Positions 1 to 9,318 are shown, numbered from the stretch's first letter. The stretch is 22,279 bases of DNA from Amoebophrya sp. AT5.2 (GCA_005223375.1 RXOD01004440.1:1-22279), one strand, 5' to 3'. Notes: generated by a model from the sequence alone, not told the origin. A program made the numbers and translations.

Positions 1-1263
1 CGACTTCGTCAGTATCCTCGACGACGGCGGAGACGAGACGGCGGGAAGTACTGCTTTGCGGTCCGGGCTTGCGCTGCGCGAAAAGTGGAAACGCCGTTGC
101 AACGTCTCGGCACTCGACATCTTCGACCTCACGTGTTGTTCATAAGACGTACTGTCTTCGTGACCAAACATTTTCATGATCTTCTTGTCCAACATCGACC
201 TGCCTTCGCCCCCTACTTCGCCGGCGCGACCTGCCCCCTCGTCCTGTACAGTCGACCATCGGTGACCGGGTTCGGCAGCAGCTGCATGCAGGACCAGCTT
301 ATCCTGCATCCAGCCGCTGCCGAAGCCGGTGACCAGTTGCTCCCGGCGGTTGATCCGAAACGACCAGCCCATCCAGTTACTTCCTGCGTCCGTCACGGCG
401 ATGCGTTTTCCCATGTTGTTCTCCACGGACGTGTCTAGCATCTTCTGTTCGAGCTCGGCCTCCGACTCCCACCCAACGCAGTCGAAGAGTTGCACCAACA
501 GATGCGTCAGAAACGGGTTGGCCCACGACCCGTCGTACGATGGAGATGATTGTTGTGGTCGCTCTAGGTCTAGCTGCTGCAGTAAACCCGTCACATTGAC
601 GTTACCATCAGCGTCCACTCCGCCCAACCCCGTCCCGAAAAACGACTGCGTCTCGTACAGGTTTTTGCCGAAAAAGCTGCCCAAGAAGAGCGACACGAAC
701 ACCTCCCGCGATCGCATGTATTCGTCAGACTTCATCGCCTCGCGCCCCTTGTGCTGCAGGTTTTCGGACAGAGCGATCACCGTGACGAGGGAACGCAGCA
801 GCGGGCACTGCTCGCGGGGAAACTGTTCGTAGAAGTGCTTGTACTCGCCCCGAGACCAGATGTACCTGCTGCAAAACGTCGCGTTCAAACTGGACAGCGA
901 ACTCACGTCGCGGAACTCCGTCGAGAAGCTGAAGTCTTGTTCCGATAAATCCGATCGTTCGGGAGCAACGCCGTTCACAAGTTGCAGCACATCACCATCC
1001 TGCTTGTCTTCATTTCCACTGCTTGGCGTAGTTGAAAAGAATCTTGCGCCAGTTGTACCACCAAGCTGCCCTTCAGCCTGCTGCCTGAAGTCTGCCTTAA
1101 TGGCGCGCATGGCTTCCTCGCTCTCGCCGTAGAAGTCCGGAAACCACATCGGCAGCAAAGACCGCAAACACAGAAAAAGCGCCGGGTACTTTTTCAAAAT
1201 CCAAAACTCGCAACCAAAATCCGCCGGCCAGGGCAAAGACGAAAGGTGGCGAGCACGACGCAT
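1..1263 (-). CDS. Hypothetical protein, N-terminal 421 codons, runs off left edge
   Basis: The minus strand is open without a stop from a TGA near 1395 to base 1. The first in-frame ATG is at 1263 (context ACCATGCG), which leaves 421 codons in the window. Third positions are GC-rich, and the translation looks globular, with no low-complexity runs in the first 300 residues. Residues ~20-45 are hydrophobic (CEFWILKKYPALFLCLRSLL) and could be a signal anchor or membrane segment. After this come an acidic linker and a helical region with the motifs FCSRYIW, HFYEQFPREQCPLL, FLGSFFGKN and SYDGSWANPFL. The last ~100 residues are Gly/Ser/Ala-rich. I recognise no family. The stretch between the TGA and the ATG is also protein-like, so the real start could lie in an upstream exon. 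The 3' end is outside the window. Confidence 0.72.
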   Translation of the reverse strand, partial: MRRARHLSSLPWPADFGCEFWILKKYPALFLCLRSLLPMWFPDFYGESEEAMRAIKADFRQQAEGQLGGTTGARFFSTTPSSGNEDKQDGDVLQLVNGVAPERSDLSEQDFSFSTEFRDVSSLSSLNATFCSRYIWSRGEYKHFYEQFPREQCPLLRSLVTVIALSENLQHKGREAMKSDEYMRSREVFVSLFLGSFFGKNLYETQSFFGTGLGGVDADGNVNVTGLLQQLDLERPQQSSPSYDGSWANPFLTHLLVQLFDCVGWESEAELEQKMLDTSVENNMGKRIAVTDAGSNWMGWSFRINRREQLVTGFGSGWMQDKLVLHAAAAEPGHRWSTVQDEGAGRAGEVGGEGRSMLDKKIMKMFGHEDSTSYEQHVRSKMSSAETLQRRFHFSRSASPDRKAVLPAVSSPPSSRILTKS

Positions 1264-1658
1264 GGTTTTGGTATCGGTATGAATGTGTTGTGCTCGGTTT
1301 TTTTTACGATCAAATACGCTGCTCCTCTTCTTCGCCTCTTCTTCGCAACTGGTAGTCGACTTGATCGGAGGGGGCTCTGGCGAGCCGACTTTTTCTCAGG
1401 TGGGCTTTGGGTCGTGCATCGCATTTAATCGCGAAGCGAAGTATCGGCTTCTTGTTTTCCACTTTCATGCTCTTGCGAACAATTCAGCCGGCGAAACCAT
1501 TTACGCACGCGGAATTTCTTGAAGCAGATGCAGGAGTTTTTATTTTTCGCGGAGCAGTAGAACCGTCGGAATACAATGGGCTTCTTTTACTTTTTTGAAA
1601 CCGAATCGACTCTCGTTCTTCTTCAGATTACCCTCTCCATGGACCGATCTTTCGAGTA
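1264..1658. other. Gap upstream of the left-edge gene
   Basis: No supported gene. The open frame of the left-edge gene continues upstream to about 1395, where the minus strand reads CACCTGAG just before it; this could be a splice acceptor. Short open frames on both strands here have no coding character that I can defend. Confidence 0.3.
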
Positions 1659-1973
1659 CTAAATGTAAAAGGACGCACGCACCACCCTTCTCGTGGTTTT
1701 TGATTTCATCTGCCATTCTCTCCGGTCCGTATGTTGCCCAGAAATCTTCAATGCGTTGCTGTTGCTTACGACCGTTCTTTCTACCACCGCCCCGTCCCCT
1801 CCGGTCGCACCGAGTGCTGTTCGTCCATTTTCTTTCTCAAGGCTGCTTCCGCCGGCGGTGTCTTTGTCAATTGATCTTCGATCATCTTTTGCCTCTCGTC
1901 GCACGATAGGGGCGCGCTCAGGCTTTTCACGTTCAGGCTTTACTTTTGTGTTTGGTCGTGCCTTCCATTCCAT
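1659..1973 (-). CDS. Possible small charged ORF (104 codons)
   Basis: An ATG-initiated minus-strand frame of 104 codons, very rich in Lys, Arg and Glu (begins MEWKARPNTKVKPEREKPER), ending in TAG. I recognise no domain. Poly-pyrimidine tracts and a CCCC-AAA-GGGG stem lie directly upstream of the ATG (about 1978-2001). It could be a separate small gene, or a 5' exon of the left-edge gene if an intron joins it to the frame that opens near 1395. Overlapping open frames on the plus strand make the call weak. Confidence 0.3.
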   Translation of the reverse strand: MEWKARPNTKVKPEREKPERAPIVRREAKDDRRSIDKDTAGGSSLEKENGRTALGATGGDGAVVERTVVSNSNALKISGQHTDRREWQMKSKTTRRVVRASFYI

Positions 1974-2386
1974 AGAAAAAAAACCCCTTTGGGGAAAAAA
2001 ATCAGAACAGTACTGTTATCCTCCCATCAGCTCCGGTGCGCCCGCTGTGGGGAACGGAGCTGCGCACGCTCACCGGGTTCGACCAGGCTGCGCGCTCCTC
2101 GAACCTTCTCGCACATTCCAATAACTGGAAAACTAAAGGCAAAGTAATCAGCGCCCAATACTTAGAACTAAAGTGCTCAGCTTTAGGCTTAGACTCAGCG
2201 TTCAAACTTAAGTCTGGCCTAGTTTTAGACTATTGCAGGCAGCTTCTGGCCTCGTCACGAGATGAAAGCGCCGCAGCCAGCATTGCGCCGATGCATCCGC
2301 AGTGCATGGCCTGAAGGGATAGAATCCACCCGGGCACTTTTGGGCAGTGCTTTCGGTTTCGTCTTCAGTCTCTACTGGTGCGCGGC
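1974..2386. other. Gap with no confident gene
   Basis: Short open frames only. On the minus strand a third frame, about 2208-2507, overlaps the 3' end of the gene to the right and could be its continuation after another frame change or an intron, but I cannot show this. The 2150-2240 stretch has imperfect inverted copies of a TTAGACT-like word. Confidence 0.25.
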
Positions 2387-3134
2387 CTAATCGCTGGGCC
2401 GCTGAGCACCTTCGTCCAGCCGCCGCTGGCCTGTGTTTTCGAATCGGCTCCCGCTTTTCGCTCCCGCCGCTTCTGGTACGTCTGTCGTCGCATTCGCTGC
2501 CGAGCACGTTTCCGCAGAGCCGCAGAGCTTCTTCAAGTACTCAAGGTAGGCTACGAGCTCCACACACTTTTCGTCCTCCCTCGCCATTTGATGAATAACC
2601 TTCATCCCCTTACGGTAGCGGTACTCTATCTATCCCCGGTTGGGCGCCCTTCGTCATGCGAGACATATCATCGCGCGGCACCGCAAGCATGGCGAGCTCG
2701 TTCGTCTCCCATCCCAGATGATCCGCCACGGCACGGATCCGGGGCCCCACATCAGAAGACTGGCGCAGCTGATTCGTCGCGCTGAGAACGCGGAGCGCCA
2801 TCGCCGCGCTCTCGGCCCGCTTCTGTTGTTCTTTTTCGCTGACGCGAGACCTGCTCGCATTCGACTTCGACGACCTCGAGGAGGACGAGGTCGAGGACGG
2901 CGTGACTTCTAAGTGAAAACGCGCCGACTTGTGTGGTGCTCTGCGTCTGTCAAACTCAAGCCGATTCCGCTGAGGGCCTTCCAAATTCTTACATTGTTCA
3001 AGGTGCACGGTTTTGCTCACGATTGTCATGGCGTCAATGTGGGTCATTCCCCTCGTTCGGCTCCTCTGGCCTTGCTCGTCTCTCTGGGTGTTTCTCTCGT
3101 CACTCTCATCGGCCAACAGCCTCCGAACTTCCAT
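2387..3134 (-). CDS. Hypothetical protein with a frame break at 2612-2631
   Basis: The first in-frame ATG is at 3134 (MEVRRLLADESDERN). The open frame extends further upstream, to tandem stops near 3237. The first frame runs to a TAA at 2610. It carries a Ser-rich linker and then a helical region (RAESAAMALRVLSATNQLR, VADHLGWETNELAMLAV). Coding character continues at once in another frame (RKGMKVIHQMAREDEKCVEL), to a TAG at 2387. At the switch the minus strand reads GGGATAGATAGAGTACC. Removing one ATAG unit joins the two frames smoothly, so a 4-bp tandem duplication is the simplest explanation: a real frameshift allele, a pseudogene or an assembly error. I recognise no family. Confidence 0.5.
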
Positions 3135-3664
3135 CGAGCCGCGCAAACGCGCCACCTGCGGCGTGCATGTTTGCACATGAAGGGCTAGGGCATGCGCAAA
3201 TAAACTGCACCGACGTTTGCCTTTACCAAACGGTTATCAGAAGCTTCTCCCCGGACCAAGAAGATGTACACCACAAGCATGATCGTTTTTTCGCGATCGT
3301 GAAGTTTATCGTACATTCTTTTGGGAATCGTTCCACCTGCGAAACGACCTATGCATTCAGGCTGCAGAATGCGCCCCCCTTTCCCACCAACTCCTGCAGG
3401 GTGATGTCAACACTCACAACATGCTTCGCTTGCAGTTCGTTGTTACTTATAGTTGTTTGGCAAAATTCTTGGAACTTCGTGTAGGACCAATGAATTTTCT
3501 ATTCTTGTTTAGTACTTTGTTCGCTGCCTCCTGGTCCTGGTACCTGTAGCAGGGCGTAGCGAATCGTAAAGAAAGTGTGGGTGTCTGATGGAATGGAACC
3601 TATGAATGTGTAGGATGAGTACTGAGTACAACAAAAATCAGTTTTTATTTGTCCCGCGACGTGG
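3135..3664. other. Gap with no confident gene
   Basis: About 530 bases. A long plus-strand open frame crosses part of it, but it is mostly the antisense shadow of the gene at 2387-3134 and has a Cys/Ser/Phe-rich composition unlike the other genes. No repeat, RNA gene or conserved motif seen. Confidence 0.3.
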
Positions 3665-6600
3665 TCACTCGAAGCTTTTCCCCGCTGCTGCAGTGACCCC
3701 CACGGTTATTTCCTCTCTCCTTGCGTCCACCAGCAGTTTTTTCCCTCGTTCCTTATTACTGAGCGCCGTGAAGTCTTCGGTGCCGAGGGCGCTCCGTGCA
3801 GAAGATGGGACGCTGCTTGTTCCTCCCGCTTGCTCATCTTGTTCGAGAACCTCTTCTTCCGGCCCTGTCGCCGTATACTCCACGCTCCCGACGCCGAGAC
3901 TGGCCGTGTTCTTCTCAATAACCCCGCACACGTGGTTTGCGCCCACCACGAGAAACCCGCCCGCCACAATCGCACACACGTAGGCGAGAGCGTTGTGATT
4001 CAAATAAAGGTACAGGGGCTTCTTCAGCGGACACCTGTGCTCCAAGTACTCCTCGTCCCAACACCCACAGCGGCTCTCCAACAAGGTTTAGAGCCTACCA
4101 ATAAACTCAATTGACTTGTTTTCATCTGGCTATAATAGTGTCGAAGTAGAACAACGTTGCGCTTGCGATATCATGCGGCACATAAACGAAGAAAGTAGAA
4201 GGACCATCGCTCAATAGGCTGCCTGTAGCTATCTCTACACTCAACATACTCTACAGAAAGCACACCTGGAAGGCTTCGGCTGGCGGACCCCGACACTGGG
4301 AGACGCGATAAAACACGAAATGCCATGGAAGGCAGCTGCCCCCCGAGACCGTCTGGAGGGTTTTAAAACTTTTCAAAAGGCCAGAAGAACTAGAGCTAGT
4401 CGATTGAGTTTTTGGAAGGTGTAAAAGGAAGCCACGGCAAAGCCGGAGATCATCAACAGCGCGCCGGTGAGGAAGTAGTACCCGCCTTTAGGTCGCTTGG
4501 GAGCCTTTCGGTCATTATTGCCCTCCTCGCCGCTGGAGCTGGACGACAGGCTCATCTCGTTCTGTCGTCCAGCTCCAGCCTGCATGTACCACGTCGTGAC
4601 CCCCGCGACCAAGCCGAAGGGGCCGTGAATCGCGAACACCCGCGGCAGCGTCGTGGTATCACTGCGGACCAAGACTTTATCAAAAAATTTTGATTTTTGA
4701 TTTTTTGGCCCATGTTGCTCCTCCAACGTGCCGCCGGATTTCTCCAAAGCAACGAGGAAAGTGTACAGCAGGAAAAATACGATGTACACAGACGCCACGA
4801 CGAGATACCCCACCTGGCGCTTGATGATATGAATGGACCAGCGATGGTAAGTAGGCATTGCCTAGTAGTACCTAAAATTTATCTTTGGGGGCTCTCCGGG
4901 ATGTCGTTTGGCTATAGGTCCGGGTGGAGCGAGAGAGGTTGACGTTCGCGAAAGTCAGAGTGGCAGAAGCACGGCTATCCGCAGGGTCCGGCAGACCACT
5001 GGCGAACAATCTGCAGGCTTCCTACGGCTAATGCTGGCATCATGGCTCGTCGTCATCGCGAGGGAGCCATCTCCTCCTAAAAATCCCAACAGCGGGACGA
5101 ACATTTCTGAACAAACCGCCCGGCGCGGCTTCGCGCAAAAGACATCGCCTTCCGAGCGCCTTAATCGGCACTCGCCATCTGGTCAAGCTCAAGGGGACCC
5201 ACTATCGGCAGCACTTACCATCTCTGACTCCCATCGCATAGACGACTTGGGAACTGATCATTGGCTGGAGCATCACTACTGTCGCTGGGCGGTGGTCAAA
5301 AATCTCGTCGTCGTTCACCAGGGCGTCGGTAGTAACCTCCGGAACTGCCGAGCGATCTTGTACTTGTTCCCCTTCGGTTTCGGAGGCGGTCGGAAGGGCA
5401 GGAACAGGATCTCCTGTTGATTTAAGGAGCTCCAAGGCAGCGCCCTTGGCGGTCTTTTTGCCCGGCCCCTGGGGGTGAGACGAATCAGAATTTGGCAAAT
5501 TCCGTTTTCCGGAATTTCGCCCTTTGATCCAGTCCATTAGCGTCCACTCTCGCGCGCTGTAGATAACGGACAGCCCGAAAAACAACAGCATGAAGCCGGC
5601 CCAACACCCTGCTGCCGTCGTGCCATGGTAAATCCAAAACCCCAAATGCTTCCACATAGCGGGCGGCTTCTTCTTTTGCTTCTCTATTTTCGCGGCGCTC
5701 TCATTGTGTTCGTGTTGCTGGTCCTCTTCACTTGTTTCGTTTTCTGCCGCCGGAGTAGTGGCGCTTGTTCCGCTATCCGATGCTTCCCGAAGCAGAAACG
5801 CGGATGCATCTGCACCATCTTCCTCCACTGTGTCTGTCGTCCCATCGTCTTGAAGAGAAGAATGCGCACGCTCTACACCTTCATGCAGTACAACTGAGCC
5901 CGCGGCCGTTACTTCGAACGAAAGGAACGCGGTTTTTTCTGCATGATCATGAGCAGTTGCTGCTGCAGCTTCGGTTGCGGAAGATGATGCTGTTGACAAA
6001 CCATCGGACGCCTCCATCGGATGGTCACTTTTCATCCCCAGATCTCCCTGATCATGCGTCAGGAAGCTGTGTGGCAGCTTGTAGCTGCCGGTGAGGTGAT
6101 AAAACCCGAGGAAGGCAAAGTAGATTATGGTGGGACCAGGTGGCAAGTACTAGGTGAAGTGGTAAGTGATTTTTTGGAAGGATTCTTCGGGGTCCCCTTA
6201 CTTTGGTGTTCCTCGACGTCCTGCTAAAAAGAGTGCTGCAGTACTCCTAGAAGAACTAGGAAAAAGCGCGGCTTTCCGCAGTCGGCACCGTTGCACCACC
6301 CCCCCAGCAGGCCCAGCCACTTAACAACACAGGGCCACTCTGGGCGGCCCCTTGTGCCCTGCTTTCATGCTCCAGCAGCTCCAGCATCCTGGCACCTGGC
6401 TTTCCATGACCTTCCTATCCCTCTCGACGACTCACTTCCCTGCCGTTTCTACCCCCCACAATGGGGCATCTCTGAAACCGCCCGGGTGTTTCACACCCGG
6501 GCAGACTTCAGAGCGCCTTGACGCACCCGCCACCCAAGGAAACCCATTACGAAGCACTTACCAGGTTGTACCCACTATACCATCTGGTCTCTCCATATAG

Positions 6601-6824
6601 ATACCGTACCCGCTTAACGCCGAGCTGCACATAATCCTCGAGGGCGAGTTGTTCGTCTCCGTCTCGTCCTTCCGGCGGAAATAGTACCCCAAGCCGAAAT
6701 ACACGATCGCCGCGACCGATGCCCCGATCACGCTGCCGAAGGAGTTGTCGTGCCCCATAGCGTAATAGGGCCGCCGCCCAATGGAAAGAGCGGCCGTGTC
6801 GATTTTTGAGGGATCGGGGGGCAT
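3665..6824 (-). CDS. Multi-pass (about 7 TM) membrane protein, four exons split by introner-like introns
   Basis: Proposed exons: 6824-6561, 6149-5220, 4843-4416 and 4082-3665. They sum to 2040 bases, or 679 residues plus stop. The start is ATG 6824 (MPPDPSKID). I chose the exon 1 frame for its high GC at third positions and its membrane segment. Hydrophobic segments are GSVIGASVAAIVYFGLGYYF (exon 1), PGPTIIYFAFLGFYHL and AAGCWAGFMLLFFGLSVIY (exon 2), VGYLVVASVYIVFFLLYTF, GPFGLVAGVTTWYM and FLTGALLMISGFAVASFYT (exon 3), and AYVCAIVAGGFLVVGANHV (exon 4). Exon 2 holds a long acidic Ser/Ala/Thr linker and the C-terminus is a hydrophilic tail. GIVGTTWYL and GLVAGVTTWYM look alike, hinting at internal duplication. 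Exon 4 has no ATG ahead of its membrane segment, which supports its belonging to this gene. I recognise no family. Confidence 0.65.
4083..4415 (-). mobile_element. Introner-like intron 3 of the membrane-protein gene (333 bp, TSD ACCTT)
   Basis: Both ends of the intron carry an inverted repeat: AAACTCAATTGACT at 4103-4116, and the same sequence inverted with one mismatch at 4398-4411. The word ACCTT occurs at the end of exon 3 (4420-4416) and again at the end of the intron (4087-4083), as expected for a 5-bp target-site duplication. Removing the element plus one ACCTT gives TAC ACC TTG TTG GAG, exactly in frame with exon 4. No placement within the duplication gives GT-AG borders. Confidence 0.65.
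4532..4579. repeat. Perfect 18-bp inverted repeat inside a coding exon
   Basis: GCTGGAGCTGGACGACAG at 4532-4549 is the exact reverse complement of 4562-4579, with a 12-base spacer. It lies in exon 3 of the membrane-protein gene and encodes a low-complexity loop (AGAGRQNEMSLSSSSSG) between two membrane segments. Confidence 0.9.
4844..5219 (-). mobile_element. Introner-like intron 2 of the membrane-protein gene (about 376 bp)
   Basis: A perfect 10-bp inverted repeat, GATGGTAAGT at 4843-4852 and ACTTACCATC at 5213-5222, brackets the intron and contains the GTAAGT donor-like word at both ends. Two in-frame joins are possible. One is exon ...GAT to CGC TGG..., leaving only a 2-bp AT duplication. 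The other uses a GCTG direct repeat (exon 2 ending at 5209, exon 3 starting at 4838). A canonical GT-AG join that keeps the exon 3 membrane frame was not found. Confidence 0.55.
6150..6560 (-). mobile_element. Introner-like intron 1 of the membrane-protein gene (about 411 bp)
   Basis: A perfect 9-bp inverted repeat, TGGTAAGTG at 6160-6168 and CACTTACCA at 6555-6563, lies at the two ends. The exon 1 end and the intron end carry the near-identical words ACCTGG and ACCTAG. Joining ACC TGG to TAC TTG CCA keeps both membrane-protein frames open. A textbook GTAAGT...CCTAG intron would shift the frame by one base and would instead fit an Arg-rich alternative frame in exon 1. A strong hairpin sits in the middle (6470-6513). 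Confidence 0.5.
6470..6513. repeat. GC-rich hairpin within intron 1
   Basis: GCCCGGGTGT and ACACCCGGGC are perfect complements separated by TTC. The arms extend outward with a few mismatches to CTCTGAA / TTCAGAG, giving an arm of about 20 bp. It lies inside the introner-like intron and may be part of the element's structure. Confidence 0.8.
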
Positions 6825-7756
6825 CTTCGTCGAGCAGAAGAGATGAGGGGGACGATGAGATCTGTGCCGATGCTGCGCGAGCGACTTTCTGCCTATCGAG
6901 ATACAGCGATTTTTCTCGAATTGATGAGTAAGGAATCGATTGATAGATATAGTGCCGTAAACTACAGACAGAGACGTACTTCGCTGGCCGTTTTGCCCCC
7001 ATGATCCCATTCTGTCATTTGAAGAGATGTTTCCCTTTTCGCCCTCCACGTCCACGAGTGCAAGAGAAACCTTTCTTCGCCCACGGCAGACAAACGAAGT
7101 CTAGTACAACGAACTGCGACTACACGTGATTTTCTGATTCTGGCCCTGCCTCGGCACGCTGGGAAGAAACTACGGGACAAGCCTATCTGTAGAGGAAACC
7201 GACGGCCCAGCGCGATGGCAATAGTTCTAGCTGGTGCACGTGCACGTGCCCACGGTGATGATGTTTTGTTTGACGATGCACGAGCGAAGCGACGTCACGT
7301 GGGAACAACCATCGATCTTGGTCTTGTGCAGTCTTAAATGACCTGCTTCTCCCTACCATTCCTGCCTCAGCCAGATCTTGGACGGCGGTATAAAGTAGCT
7401 GCAGTGCTCTTTTGGGATGAAGATGAACGTTCTCAAGATGAAGATGATGAAGTAACACACATGATCGGATGCGGCCCATTGTGACCTTCTTTTGTATCAA
7501 TCAATCAGTCATGGCTCCTTAGCATTTGGGTTTGTCGACCTCGACTCGCTTCATCGCGAGGTACTACTGTTCACGCACACCTTTTGACTGAGTCAGCCTA
7601 CGAGCGCAGTAGCTCCGTTATCGTCACGGCAGCCATTCTCGTATAATTGGTTCGAAACTGGACTACGATCATCACGTTGTGGTCCAACTAGCGTCCGCGC
7701 TCAGCACGGGCGGTTCCTGGGCAGCGGACATGAGAAGAAAAAATCGCTCATCCCCC
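6825..7756. other. Intergenic region upstream of the membrane-protein gene
   Basis: Holds one copy of a dispersed repeat (6981-7132), then about 600 bases with no supported gene. A GTGCACGTGCAC palindrome lies near 7231. A GATGAA-rich stretch at 7416-7451 gives an acidic plus-strand 48-codon frame (7338-7484) that I do not trust. This region probably contains the 5' UTR and promoter of the membrane-protein gene and the 3' flank of the next gene. Confidence 0.35.
6981..7132 (-). repeat. Dispersed ~150-bp repeat, copy A
   Basis: Aligns over its whole length with 16651-16796. Shared words include TCATTTGAAG, CCACGTCCACGA, GAAACCTTT and ACACGTGAT in the same order, with scattered substitutions and short indels. 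It ends about 150-160 bases upstream of the proposed start of the membrane-protein gene (ATG 6824). Confidence 0.7.
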
Positions 7757-9287
7757 CTACAGCCATCCTCGAGTCCCCGTACAGTCCGAGTCCGAATAAT
7801 AAGAAAATTGAGAGGCTGAGGCTTCCTCGCTGTCCGTCGTGTCGTCCCGAACTCGAAAACGATGGTCAGCATCATGATACTCGCAAACGCGACCACGATA
7901 AAACTTTTCATCAGGATCAGCCTGCGAAAGTCCTCGGGCCGCATATTGGCAATCGCAATCAACGCCTCCGGATGGGGTGGGAGTGTCAGAGTCATCGTCT
8001 TCTTCATCGTCGCGATTCACGCCTTCGGCTTGCTGATGTTGTTGCTGTAGTGATTGTTCCTTTCGCGACTCAACAATTACTGTGAAGCGCAAATGGAAAG
8101 CATCTTGCTCGATCTTTGGCGGTGAGACTGAGAGCTCCAACTTTGTCGAATGCTTTTGGTCCCGGTCATCACTTCCCGACGCGCTAGTGGCGATCCGCTC
8201 TGCCTCTGAAGCTGAACCTTCCTCGTTCACCCATGTCCATGCACCTGCGTTATTTGCGTTCGTTGCACCCGCAGCGCCATCTCCGCCGTCCTTACCTCTT
8301 CTCTTCTCGAGGACACTAGCACTACCAGCCTCCTCCGCCCCGCGATCATCATCAACGCCTCCTGTAGAGACGTCGTCTTCCTGTTCCAGCAAAGCTCGAG
8401 CTCGAACTTTTGCTTCGAGGAAGTGGAAAAGGTTGCTGAACTTTCCGACGCAGTCTAATTCCGGAGACCGCGCGGCATCTTCGTCCATCGCGATAAATCT
8501 CCATGCTCCTTTGCAGCTCCTTGCTGCCGGTTGGTTTCGTGTGGGAGGAAGATGAGGAGCATGGAGATCATGTCTTGTATTCTTCGAGGTGATCTTCTTC
8601 AGGCGAATCACCGATTCCACGCAGGATTTCTCACTCGAGTACTTCCGCTCGCTGGTAGAAGTACCCTCTTCTTGCACCAAGTGAAGATCAGAAGGAGTTC
8701 GAGTTGCAGTGTCTAGAGTCAGATGCTCCCCCGTCGACAGTTCTCTCAGTGCTGCTTTGGACAGAAAACCGAAGTCCTTCGTCTTCAACGTCGAGCCCTC
8801 TGACTTCTTCAGCTTCTTGTTCCCGCAGCTTCCTGTGCTTTGTCCCCTCATCTGTCCTGTAGTACTGCTAACTGCCGTCCGAGGCGCGTGGGTGGGATCC
8901 CACCTCTCACGCAGAGCAGCCCTCTCCCTCTCGCCCGGAAACGGTTCGCAAGAGCGCTCCCCCCTCGCAGTATCCACTTCCACGACTGCTGGGCGCTCTC
9001 GCTGCGGCGTCGGAGTTGTCGGAGGGTTCTGCTTGCTATCTGAGTTGCGATCGGTTTTCATCAGTGTAGACGGATTCCGGCGATCGGCAGCGCGGGCGAT
9101 TTGTTCCATCATTACAGCCTTGGCAAATCGTTGCCACGCCACATCACACGCAGGTAGCAGGAGTCGCACTTTCTCCAGACTGTCGACGGGAACAGCTCGA
9201 AGGACACCAGCAAGCCAGCTGGCTCGTTCCGCGGCGACGATCTCGCGATCTTCCAGAATTGAGAGCAGCCTGATGTTGGGTTTTTAA
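7757..9287 (-). CDS. Acidic low-complexity hypothetical protein, first exon uncertain
   Basis: Open from a TAA near 9287 to TAG at 7757. Coding character begins right after the stop (NIRLLSILEDREIVAAERASW, then a helical LEKVRLLLPACDVAWQRFAKAV). The first ATG is internal (9112), so an upstream exon is likely. A candidate begins with ATG 9353 (MRIRMRMNLNLRP), with a ~44-base intron bounded by GTAGTA and ATCAG, but the canonical join is out of phase by one base. After the helical start the protein is Ser/Thr/Asp/Glu-rich with long linkers, one short ordered patch (FHLRFTVIVESRKE) and an acidic tail. In 7672-8007 another minus frame has higher GC at third positions and a hydrophobic segment, so the 3' end could be spliced into that frame. 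No family recognised. Confidence 0.5.
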
Positions 9288-9318
9288 TAAATATTAATTT
9301 AGAGAACTACTACCTGGT

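Noticed and set aside
1978..2001. CCCC-AAA-GGGG with flanking poly-T (minus strand), as a possible telomere-like or terminator signal
   Set aside because: Not tandem, no telomeric unit, and eukaryotic genes do not use hairpin terminators; probably simple sequence.
2933..3484. 183-codon plus-strand open frame
   Set aside because: Largely antisense to a better minus-strand gene. Its Cys/Ser/Phe-rich composition fits no protein, and all other genes are on the minus strand.
6547..7002. Arg-rich minus-strand frame over exon 1 of the membrane-protein gene
   Set aside because: It fits a canonical splice, but third positions are less GC-rich and it lacks the membrane segment. Kept as the alternative in the intron 1 finding.
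7338..7484. 48-codon plus-strand frame with an acidic DEDE stretch
   Set aside because: The acidic run comes from a GATGAA simple repeat; no other support.
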